From contig CAKTNN010000042.1 in assembly GCA_934589065.1 (NCBI GenBank), positions 1-17,499 of the forward strand: a stretch of DNA of 17,499 bases. Reading direction: 5' to 3'. Under the pieces are notes generated by a model that saw only the letters and a program-made list of their open reading frames with translations, ran no database searches and was not told the DNA's origin. Of this stretch, positions 13,496 through 17,499 are shown in pieces (positions within the stretch are counted from its first letter, which is position 1; the number at the start of each line of letters is the position of its first letter). The position numbers and the translations under genes are program-made. Origin of the DNA: an uncultured Oscillospiraceae bacterium. GTDB lineage: Bacteria; Bacillota; Clostridia; Oscillospirales; Oscillospiraceae.

Positions 13496-13554
13496 ATTAT
13501 AATAGCACCAAAGCGTAAAGACGTAAAGTAAGCACATTGTTGTGCTATAGTTAC
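13496..13554. promoter_or_regulatory. Divergent control region between macrodomain operon and HxlR gene
   Basis: Minus-strand -10 TATAAT (13496-13501) serves the macrodomain operon. An extended -10 TGCTATAGT (13543-13551) serves hxlR on the plus strand. Between them lie a tandem CGTAAAG repeat (13514-13520 and 13522-13528) and an inverted repeat AGCACA (13531-13536) / TGTGCT (13541-13546), bracketed by GTAA (13528-13531) and TTAC (13551-13554). The palindrome overlaps the hxlR -10, a natural autorepression site. Confidence 0.6.
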
Positions 13555-13579
13555 CAAAAAGGAACTATTGGAGGTTGCC

Positions 13580-13921
13580 ATGGAAAATGCAGTAAAAACC
13601 GAGCTCCCCGCCTGTCCGGTGGAAACCACACTGATGCTCATCAGCGATAAATGGAAGGTGCTGATCCTTCGGGACCTGCTGCCGGGGACAAAGCGATTTG
13701 GAGAGCTGAAAAAATCCATCGGTCACGTATCCCAAAAGGTACTGACGGCCCAGCTGCGGCAAATGGAAGAAAGCGGACTTGTCTTCCGGAGGGTATACGC
13801 AGAGGTTCCCCCAAGAGTGGAATACACTCTGACGGACTTGGGCTACAGCCTGAAGCCCATTCTGGACGCCATGTGGGCCTGGGGCGAGAGGTATCGGCAA
13901 AAGAACGCCGGGAAGGCGTAA
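13580..13921 (+). CDS. HxlR-family winged helix transcriptional regulator
   Basis: A 113-residue single-domain DNA-binding protein. The HxlR pattern is complete: an early cysteine C12 in LPACPVE, then LISDKWKVLILRDLL, GELKKSIGHVSQKVLTAQLR (recognition helix), then LTDLGYSLKPILDAMWAWG. Many family members sense quinones, aldehydes or hypochlorite through the conserved N-terminal cysteine. That is known for relatives, not shown here. GGAGG sits 6 bases before the ATG at 13580; a TTG at 13568 lies upstream of that site and is not used. It is divergent from the macrodomain/sirtuin operon, which makes that operon its likeliest target besides itself. Confidence 0.93.
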   Translation: MENAVKTELPACPVETTLMLISDKWKVLILRDLLPGTKRFGELKKSIGHVSQKVLTAQLRQMEESGLVFRRVYAEVPPRVEYTLTDLGYSLKPILDAMWAWGERYRQKNAGKA

Positions 13922-13951
13922 AACAGATCGTCTCCAAAGAAAAGCCTGCAT

Positions 13952-14014
13952 AAAACTTCATGCATGAGCACTGCACCACGAAAATGCGCAAATGTTAGTG
14001 CATGAAGTTTTTGT
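13952..14014 (+). terminator. Terminator of the HxlR gene
   Basis: The arms AAAACTTCATGCA (13952-13964) and TGCATGAAGTTTT (13999-14011) with a 34-base loop end in a T-run. It is 30 bases past the stop codon. Confidence 0.65.
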
Positions 14015-14089
14015 GCATCATTTCCGGTTGCCCCGCAGGGGCGAGGAAATGGCACATTTCTTGTTTTGCTATGCTTTTGCATAGCAAAA
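14013..14089. repeat. Two further stem-loops in the HxlR downstream region
   Basis: Stem-loop one runs from GTGCATCATTTCC (14013) to GGAAATGGCAC (14055), with an inner GCCCC/GGGGC stem. Stem-loop two is TTTTGCTATGC (14064-14074) paired perfectly with GCATAGCAAAA (14079-14089) over a 4-base loop. Neither has a proper terminator tail. Together with the flanking terminators they make four consecutive hairpins, and no gene is seen in 13922-14173. Confidence 0.5.
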
Positions 14090-14135
14090 AGGATGTCATT
14101 GCAAAGCCGCGCCTGCGCGCACTTGCAATGACATC
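14085..14135 (-). terminator. Terminator of the 74-aa gene, TCATTGC-type palindrome
   Basis: The arms GATGTCATTGCAA (14092-14104) and TTGCAATGACATC (14123-14135) are perfect. On the minus strand they are followed by CTTTTTG, which ends the 74-residue gene. On the plus strand TTTCTATT follows, so it can work both ways. Confidence 0.7.
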
Positions 14136-14173
14136 TTTCTATTATGCGTTTTCGGGTCTTTGCGGCCCTTGGT

Positions 14174-14398
14174 TCAGATTTCCGTAAAAGTGTATCGCAC
14201 CATTCTGCCCTTGCCATCCCCGGTGATGATGCACTTGTCACCGGTGGGCAGCTGAACCGTATCCATCACGGGGTAAGGGGATGCGGAAGCGGCATAGCTC
14301 TCCTCGCTTTCGGAGGCAGCTTCGATGATTTCTCTCTGGGCGTGGGCCTCCCCACCGCAGGGATTGATGGTTTCTATGAGAATTTCGTACTCTTTCAT
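14174..14398 (-). CDS. Small conserved-looking protein of unknown function (74 aa)
   Basis: The frame starts MKEYEILIETINPCGGEA, continues through an acidic stretch (EIIEAASESEESYAA), then PYPVMDTVQLPTGDKCIITGD and ends KGRMVRYTFTEI. An excellent AAAGGAG lies 8 bases before the ATG, with an extended -10 promoter upstream and a terminator downstream. The evidence that it is a real single-gene unit is therefore good. It has no signal peptide or membrane segment. A beta-strand / acidic helix / beta-hairpin layout is likely. I do not recognise the family. Confidence 0.75.
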   Translation of the reverse strand: MKEYEILIETINPCGGEAHAQREIIEAASESEESYAASASPYPVMDTVQLPTGDKCIITGDGKGRMVRYTFTEI

Positions 14399-14424
14399 GG
14401 TGTTCGCTCCTTTCTGTTTTTTTG

Positions 14425-14433
14425 ATTATATCA
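14425..14433 (-). promoter_or_regulatory. Extended -10 promoter of the 74-aa gene
   Basis: Minus strand TGATATAAT: a perfect TATAAT (14425-14430) with the TGn extension, 26 bases upstream of the ATG. A weak TTCCCA lies at the -35 distance. Confidence 0.6.
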
Positions 14434-14472
14434 CAAATTCAGGAAAATGGGAATCCGATAAATTGACCGGGG

Positions 14473-14513
14473 GAAGATTGCCACGGCAGTGTGCGCACTG
14501 CCTCGCAATGACG
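14473..14513 (+). repeat. Dispersed palindromic repeat, copy 1
   Basis: GAAGATTGCCAC, then a GGCAGTG/CACTGCC stem, then TCGCAATGACG. Same layout and orientation as copy 3 at 14624. A further perfect palindrome, CAGCGTGCACGCTG, follows at 14521-14534. Confidence 0.65.
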
Positions 14514-14555
14514 GTAGAGGCAGCGTGCACGCTGGGAAAGCAATGTCCCCTCTCT

Positions 14556-14598
14556 GTCATTCCGAGCCAGTCCGAAGACTGGCGTGGGAATCTTCTTG
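14556..14598 (-). repeat. Dispersed palindromic repeat, copy 2 (inverted)
   Basis: Read on the minus strand: CAAGAAGATTCCCACG, a CCAGTC/GACTGG stem, then CTCGGAATGAC. It is the inverse of copies 1 and 3 with G-to-C and C-to-G swaps in both arms (GATTGC...GCAATGAC becomes GATTCC...GGAATGAC), so pairing is kept. Confidence 0.65.
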
Positions 14599-14623
14599 TA
14601 CTGACGCTCTGGGTTTCCGGGGC

Positions 14624-14668
14624 GAAGATTGCCACACCAGTGACATCGGTCACTGGTGCGCAATGACG
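14624..14668 (+). repeat. Dispersed palindromic repeat, copy 3
   Basis: GAAGATTGCCAC, an ACCAGTGAC/GTCACTGGT stem, then GCGCAATGACG. The internal stem differs in sequence from copy 1 but is equally well paired. It ends 14 bases before the stop codon of the response regulator and may act as its transcript end. Confidence 0.65.
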
Positions 14669-14682
14669 AAGGGGGCAGTGTT

Positions 14683-15426
14683 TTAGTTTCCTTTTTCCAG
14701 GAAATCCCGGCGGTATTGGGAAGGGGTGACGCCCTCGTACTTTTTAAACACCTTGGTGAACACACGGTAGTCCCCATAGCCGGACTTTTCGGAAATCTCC
14801 GCAACGGAAAAAGGTGTGGTGAGCAGCAGCTTTTTGGCCTGTTCCATGCGGATATTGGTTAAATACGCCAGGAAATTTACCCCGATCTCGCTTTTGAACA
14901 GCTGGCTGATGTACTGGGGGCTGAGGTGAAAATTCTCCGCCAGCACCCCCAGGCTCACTTCCTCCCCCAGGTGCTCCTGCATATAGCGGGTGATGCTCTG
15001 AATGGGCCGTTCCTCCTGATAGGTATCCTGTCTGGGTGGCTGGCTGCGAAACAGAGCAATTTTCAGATTATTGATGCAGGAGCCGAATTCCTCGTAATTC
15101 ACGGGTTTTAAGATGTAATCCGTGATTTGCAGCCGCAGAGCTTCCCGGCAATAGGAAAAATCGTCATAGCCGGATACAATCACAAAGGCAATTTCCGGGT
15201 GATTGATTCGCGCCAGCTGAATGACCTTCAACCCGTTGATAATGGGAATATTGATATCCATAATCACAATATCCGGAGAAAGAGCGTCGATTTTGGACAG
15301 AGCCTCCATTCCATCGGCGGCTTCCCCCACCACCTGGCAATCGTGCTTTTCCCAATCAAACAGGCGCTTGAAGCCCTCCCGGATCATGATCTCGTCATCC
15401 ACCAGCAGCACACGCAGCTTTTTCAT
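14683..15426 (-). CDS. AraC-type response regulator (YesN-like), orphan
   Basis: A 247-residue two-domain regulator. The receiver has the acidic pair D10/D11, phospho-acceptor D57 in PDIVIMDINIP, the S of VIVSGYDDF and K107 in YILKPVNYEE. After a short linker the C-terminal AraC domain has both helix-turn-helix units (LGVLAENFHLSPQYISQLF and VAEISEKSGYGDYRVFTKVF) and the family ending FKKYEGVTPSQYR. Such regulators normally follow a membrane sensor kinase and control sugar or peptide uptake genes. Here the kinase is reduced to a 29-codon remnant that overlaps this start by four bases. GAGGGAGG precedes the ATG. With no kinase or target operon adjacent, it depends on another kinase or has become inert. 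Confidence 0.93.
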   Translation of the reverse strand: MKKLRVLLVDDEIMIREGFKRLFDWEKHDCQVVGEAADGMEALSKIDALSPDIVIMDINIPIINGLKVIQLARINHPEIAFVIVSGYDDFSYCREALRLQITDYILKPVNYEEFGSCINNLKIALFRSQPPRQDTYQEERPIQSITRYMQEHLGEEVSLGVLAENFHLSPQYISQLFKSEIGVNFLAYLTNIRMEQAKKLLLTTPFSVAEISEKSGYGDYRVFTKVFKKYEGVTPSQYRRDFLEKGN

Positions 15427-15512
15427 TCCGTTTCCTCCCTCAGGGGCAGCAGAATATGGGCCGCTACGCCGCTCCCTTCATTTTCCGTCGCTTTCTTTGT
15501 TGTATTCTTCAT
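15423..15512 (-). pseudogene. 29-codon relic of the cognate sensor kinase (start and end kept, middle lost)
   Basis: An ATG at 15512 with a very strong GGAGGGAG site opens a frame MKNTTKKATENEGSG followed by VAAHILLPLREETE. Its stop overlaps the regulator start as ATGA. The tail 'G-S-G-V-x-x-H-I-L-L-P-L-R-E-E' is the usual last strand of a histidine-kinase ATPase domain, where 'G-x-G-T-x-[FV]-x-[IL]-x-[LI]-P' precedes the stop. The front resembles nothing specific. I infer an internal deletion that removed nearly the whole kinase but left the translation start and coupling. A leader peptide that drives coupled translation of the regulator is the alternative, and the two ideas are compatible. 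Confidence 0.5.
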
Positions 15513-15609
15513 AATTCTCCCTCCTCTTCTGACTAAATTTACCCAGAGATATGCAATCCCGTATAGGAGAAATTTTTATAAGGATGTGTCGGTTTTATAG
15601 TCGCGCCCC

Positions 15610-16239
15610 TTACCCAAACAGCTGCCCCGGAAGCCGGAGCTTTTCCTTCCGGGGGAACGTTGCTTCAAATTTGGCAAAGCCTTCCGGGTCTTTTTCACAA
15701 ACAAAATAGCCATCGGGGTCCCGATATGTGCCGGAAATGCCGTCCAGGAAGCCGGGGATCAGTTCCTTAATCAGGAAATAATCCGCCTCCATATCCTCGG
15801 CATAGCGAATGCCCTTGGTCTTTGCCGGAACAAAACCGGATTTTCCGTAAAAATCAATGTTCCCCGTAATGGCAAGCGCCCCAACCCCCATTTCTTTCGC
15901 TTTTTCCATGGAATAGTCCAGCAGCTGTTTCCCATAGCCCTGACGCTTGTACTCCGGCTTGATGCCAATGGGCCCAAAGGTCATGATCGGCAGCGTTCTG
16001 CCATCGGCGCAGGAAATTTCCGAGCGCACATAGATAACCTGCCCAATGAGTTCCCCCTCTCGCTCCATCACAAGATCCAGTTCCGGAACAAACGCCGGAT
16101 CCTTCCGATAGCAGTGAAGCACATAGTGCTCCATGCAGCCTGGGCGATACACATTCCAAAAGGCTTCCCGTGTAAGATTTTCTACCCCACGATAGTCGTT
16201 TTTGGTTTCCTGCCGAATAACAATCTGATTACCATACAT
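15610..16239 (-). CDS. GNAT N-acetyltransferase, YhbS-like
   Basis: A 209-residue GNAT protein. The N-terminal IVIRQETKNDYRGVENLTREAF is the usual beta1-alpha1 of the YhbS-like group. It has GPIGIKPEYKRQGYGKQLLD at about 89-108, with the CoA pyrophosphate loop RQGYGK at 99-104, and ITGNIDFYGKSGF at 124-136, then a C-terminal extension of about 60 residues. Substrate is unknown. The ATG at 16239 follows AAGAGGA with 8 bases between. A start nine codons upstream would place the ribosome binding site inside the protein. It comes after a frameshifted small gene in the same direction and before the orphan regulator, with 97 bases of non-coding sequence between the stop and the kinase relic. Confidence 0.88.
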   Translation of the reverse strand: MYGNQIVIRQETKNDYRGVENLTREAFWNVYRPGCMEHYVLHCYRKDPAFVPELDLVMEREGELIGQVIYVRSEISCADGRTLPIMTFGPIGIKPEYKRQGYGKQLLDYSMEKAKEMGVGALAITGNIDFYGKSGFVPAKTKGIRYAEDMEADYFLIKELIPGFLDGISGTYRDPDGYFVCEKDPEGFAKFEATFPRKEKLRLPGQLFG

Positions 16240-16266
16240 AACAAATTCCTCTTTTCTTAATTTCAA

Positions 16267-16403
16267 TTAACGGATCTCCGGGGCTTTCTTAACACCCCTG
16301 CCGCAAAAATGCGGAACTGCCTCACCGCGCCAAAGTACCGGGCGGACGATTTTCATGTCCGCCGCGTCCGGCAGACCAAGCTTCTGATTGGGCGTTTTTT
16401 CAT
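16267..16403 (-). pseudogene. Small gene broken by one base in an A-tract
   Basis: GGAGGT before an ATG at 16403 gives an excellent start. The frame runs MKKRPIRSLVCRTRRT and stops. If the six-A run after the ATG had one more A, the frame would instead read MKKTPNQKLGLPDAADMK, then 'IVRPVLWRGEAVPHFCGR' and GVKKAPEIR to a TAA at 16267: 45 residues of coherent-looking, GC3-rich coding sequence. I therefore infer a single-base contraction, or programmed or slippery expression, in the homopolymer. It lies only 5 bases beyond the terminator T-tract of the KTR gene and 27 bases before the GNAT gene. No family is recognised. Confidence 0.42.
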
Positions 16404-16414
16404 ACGTACCTCCT

Positions 16415-16456
16415 AAAAAAAGCAGTGTTGACCACGGGGAATGTGGTCAGCACTGC
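16415..16456 (-). terminator. Strong terminator of the tetR-KTR operon
   Basis: Minus strand GCAGTGCTGACCAC (16443-16456) pairs with GTGGTCAACACTGC (16422-16435) with one mismatch and a 7-base loop, followed by seven T (16415-16421). It lies two bases after the KTR stop codon. The ribosome binding site of the next small gene starts immediately after the T-tract. Confidence 0.88.
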
Positions 16457-16458
16457 GT

Positions 16459-16635
16459 CTATGCGTCCGGCTGGTTGGATTTTTCAATTTGAAAGTTCCG
16501 GGCGTTGATCACCGTCTCCCGGCGGCACTTGGGGCAGAACAGGGGAAAATTCTGCAAAACCGTCTTTTGCAGAATGCGCAGACGGGTCTTCCCCCCGCAA
16601 AGCGGGCACAGCACCCATTTTTCTTCCTGGCTCAT
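16459..16635 (-). CDS. Cysteine-rich KTR-domain zinc-ribbon protein
   Basis: A 58-residue protein matching the Cys_rich_KTR family: WVLCPLCGGKTRLRI, with cysteines C10 and C13 and the KTR triplet, then FPLFCPKCRRETVINARNF, with C34 and C37, and an acidic end. The four cysteines form a zinc ribbon, probably for nucleic acid or protein contact. Its role is unknown. In Bacillota the family is often found behind TetR genes and in or near mobile elements. Its ATG overlaps the tetR stop by four bases (ATGA) and is preceded by GAGGAG, so it is translationally coupled to the regulator. Confidence 0.85.
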   Translation of the reverse strand: MSQEEKWVLCPLCGGKTRLRILQKTVLQNFPLFCPKCRRETVINARNFQIEKSNQPDA

Positions 16636-17279
16636 AAGCGCTCCTCAGTCTGGCGGTCACAGCCATGCACCATCCGGAAAAAGAGAGAAACATGACTGCG
16701 CAATTTTTGAAGGCACTCTGCTTCCCGCTCCGGCTGTCGGTCGCAAATCCCAAGCAGCGCAACCACCGGGGCGACATACATCAGTGCCAGAGTATCGGGG
16801 TCGGGATATTGTATCTCACCGGCAGCAATCAGCGCCCGGAAAATTCCCGCGTGATAGGCTATCACCCGGTCTACATAACGCTGGGAATACAGCGCAGACA
16901 ACTCCGGTGACCGAAACTGCTCGATGGTCATCATCTTCCGAAAACGGCTGATGGCAGCATTGTGAATGGAATACGCAAAGATCTGCCGAACCTTTTCATA
17001 CAGCATATCCTCTGTGATTTCCGTAAAAATGGGAAAATCCTGGGAGGCATTCTGCACATGGATATCGATTTTTCCGGTATCGGCCTCGTATTGCGCAGCG
17101 GTCTGCTCCACAATGGCATCAAAAATGGCCTGCTTGCTGGGAAAATGATTGTATAAAGACGGGGCTTTAATGCCCACGGCTTTGGCAATCTCCCCCACGC
17201 TGACGGAATCGTAGCCCTGGGCCGCGAAAAGCTCCAGCGCCTTATCCAGAATTCTCTGCCGGGTATCCTCTTGTTTCAT
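16632..17279 (-). CDS. TetR/AcrR-family transcriptional regulator
   Basis: A 215-residue regulator. The N-terminal DNA-binding domain is clear: RQRILDKALELFAAQGYDSV, then VGEIAKAVGIKAPSLYNHF and PSKQAIFDAIVEQ (about 7-59). The remainder is an all-helical ligand-binding and dimerisation domain with no recognisable ligand signature. The start at 17279 has GTGAGG upstream. The promoter carries a palindromic operator overlapping the transcription start, so autorepression is likely. It is co-transcribed with the KTR gene and ended by the terminator at 16415. No efflux pump or enzyme is seen next to it in the window. Any target on the other side would lie beyond 17499. Confidence 0.92.
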   Translation of the reverse strand: MKQEDTRQRILDKALELFAAQGYDSVSVGEIAKAVGIKAPSLYNHFPSKQAIFDAIVEQTAAQYEADTGKIDIHVQNASQDFPIFTEITEDMLYEKVRQIFAYSIHNAAISRFRKMMTIEQFRSPELSALYSQRYVDRVIAYHAGIFRALIAAGEIQYPDPDTLALMYVAPVVALLGICDRQPEREAECLQKLRSHVSLFFRMVHGCDRQTEERL

Positions 17280-17292
17280 CCAAGCGCCTCAC

Positions 17293-17341
17293 TAACTAAC
17301 GTTCGTTAGCTATATGATAGCACAATTCCTGCCATTGTCAA
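17293..17341 (-). promoter_or_regulatory. tetR promoter with palindromic operator
   Basis: Minus strand TTGACA (17336-17341), a 16-base spacer and TATCAT (17314-17319) with a TGC extension. Directly downstream lies the perfect palindrome CTAACG-TT-CGTTAG (17296-17309), widened by flanking TA pairs to 17293-17312. A bound TetR dimer there would block initiation. Confidence 0.8.
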
Positions 17342-17387
17342 GGGGGATTTTGTTTCCGGGGCCCGCGGTTCGTTTTTCACTTAAAAA

Positions 17388-17486
17388 GGGGCTGTTGCAA
17401 AAAAGAAAACGCGCATAAAAAGAAAGTGGATTAGATTATAATGATAGTAAAACAGCATGGCGGCGTCCTCCCGTGGGCCGCCATGC
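17388..17486. other. Possible end of an insertion sequence, with an inverted repeat
   Basis: GGGGCTGTTGCAA (17388-17400) resembles the terminal inverted repeats of several IS families. Downstream are an outward TATAAT (17437-17442) and a 10-bp perfect inverted repeat GCATGGCGGC (17455-17464) / GCCGCCATGC (17477-17486). No transposase fits before the window ends, so this is only a pointer to what may follow. Otherwise 17342-17499 holds no gene I can support. Confidence 0.25.
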
Positions 17487-17499
17487 CTTTAACTGCTGG

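Noticed and set aside
16441..16951. Plus-strand open frames opposite the KTR and tetR genes
   Set aside because: Both genes on the minus strand are clear family members with coupled starts; the plus-strand frames are shadows and one crosses the terminator.
1..17499. CRISPR array, tRNA or rRNA genes
   Set aside because: I saw no regularly spaced direct repeats and no tRNA cloverleaf or rRNA stretch on either strand; the repeats at 14473-14668 are palindromic, unevenly spaced and mixed in orientation.

Overview
The window looks like a chromosomal segment from a gut-type Bacillota, class Clostridia (probably an Oscillospirales/Ruminococcaceae-like lineage). The grounds are moderate-to-high GC coding DNA with AGGAGG-type ribosome binding sites in front of nearly every gene, consensus sigma-A promoters, and typical clostridial families (rubrerythrin, AraC-type response regulator, Zn-type macrodomain plus class M sirtuin, VTC/DUF4956, cysteine-rich KTR protein). 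The class is fairly safe. The genus cannot be named from this sequence alone.

Layout. 1-2.7 kb, mostly minus strand: the start of a Phd/YefM-type antitoxin, an SH3-domain remnant, a Cof-type HAD phosphatase, a 161-bp MITE with IS5-like features, a possible broken small ORF, a PspC-domain protein and a GNAT acetyltransferase. 2.8-4.2 kb: a sodium-dependent neurotransmitter:sodium symporter (NSS) transporter on the plus strand. 4.3-4.9 kb: an AT-rich patch, then three tandem paralogous micro-ORFs (26, 20 and 24 codons, shared ending Y-E-T-F) with a promoter element and a strong terminator. 4.9-7.8 kb, minus: a LysR regulator and an OmpR-type two-component pair. 7.9-10.9 kb, plus: a translationally coupled three-gene operon (VTC/CYTH domain protein, DUF4956 membrane protein, Cthe_2159-like beta-helix lipoprotein) divergent from the two-component genes. 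10.9-11.5 kb: rubrerythrin. 11.6-13.4 kb, minus: macrodomain hydrolase and class M sirtuin, followed by a fused sensor-kinase relic. 13.6-14.2 kb: an HxlR regulator and a run of stem-loops. 14.2-15.5 kb: a 74-aa unknown protein, three palindromic repeats and an orphan AraC-type response regulator preceded by a 29-codon relic of its kinase. 15.6-17.3 kb, minus: GNAT, a frameshifted small gene, a KTR zinc-ribbon protein and a TetR regulator. The last 160 bases may hold the end of another mobile element.

How genes work together. The clearest functional unit is the two-component system with the divergent VTC/DUF4956/lipoprotein operon. The shared intergenic region holds two copies of TTTCAG-N5-TTTCAG, one facing each way, each exactly 9 bp before its -10 hexamer. 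This strongly suggests that the response regulator controls both its own gene and the surface/polyphosphate-type operon. Macrodomain and sirtuin form a reversible ADP-ribosylation pair, here without the lipoate-linked GcvH-L/LplA genes usually beside them. TetR and KTR form an operon with a self-overlapping operator and a terminator.

The best candidate for something undescribed is the tandem micro-ORF cluster at 4526-4808. Other points of interest are the mirror-symmetric operator, two collapsed sensor-kinase genes, and a family of TCATTGC/GCAATGA palindromes that serve as terminators.
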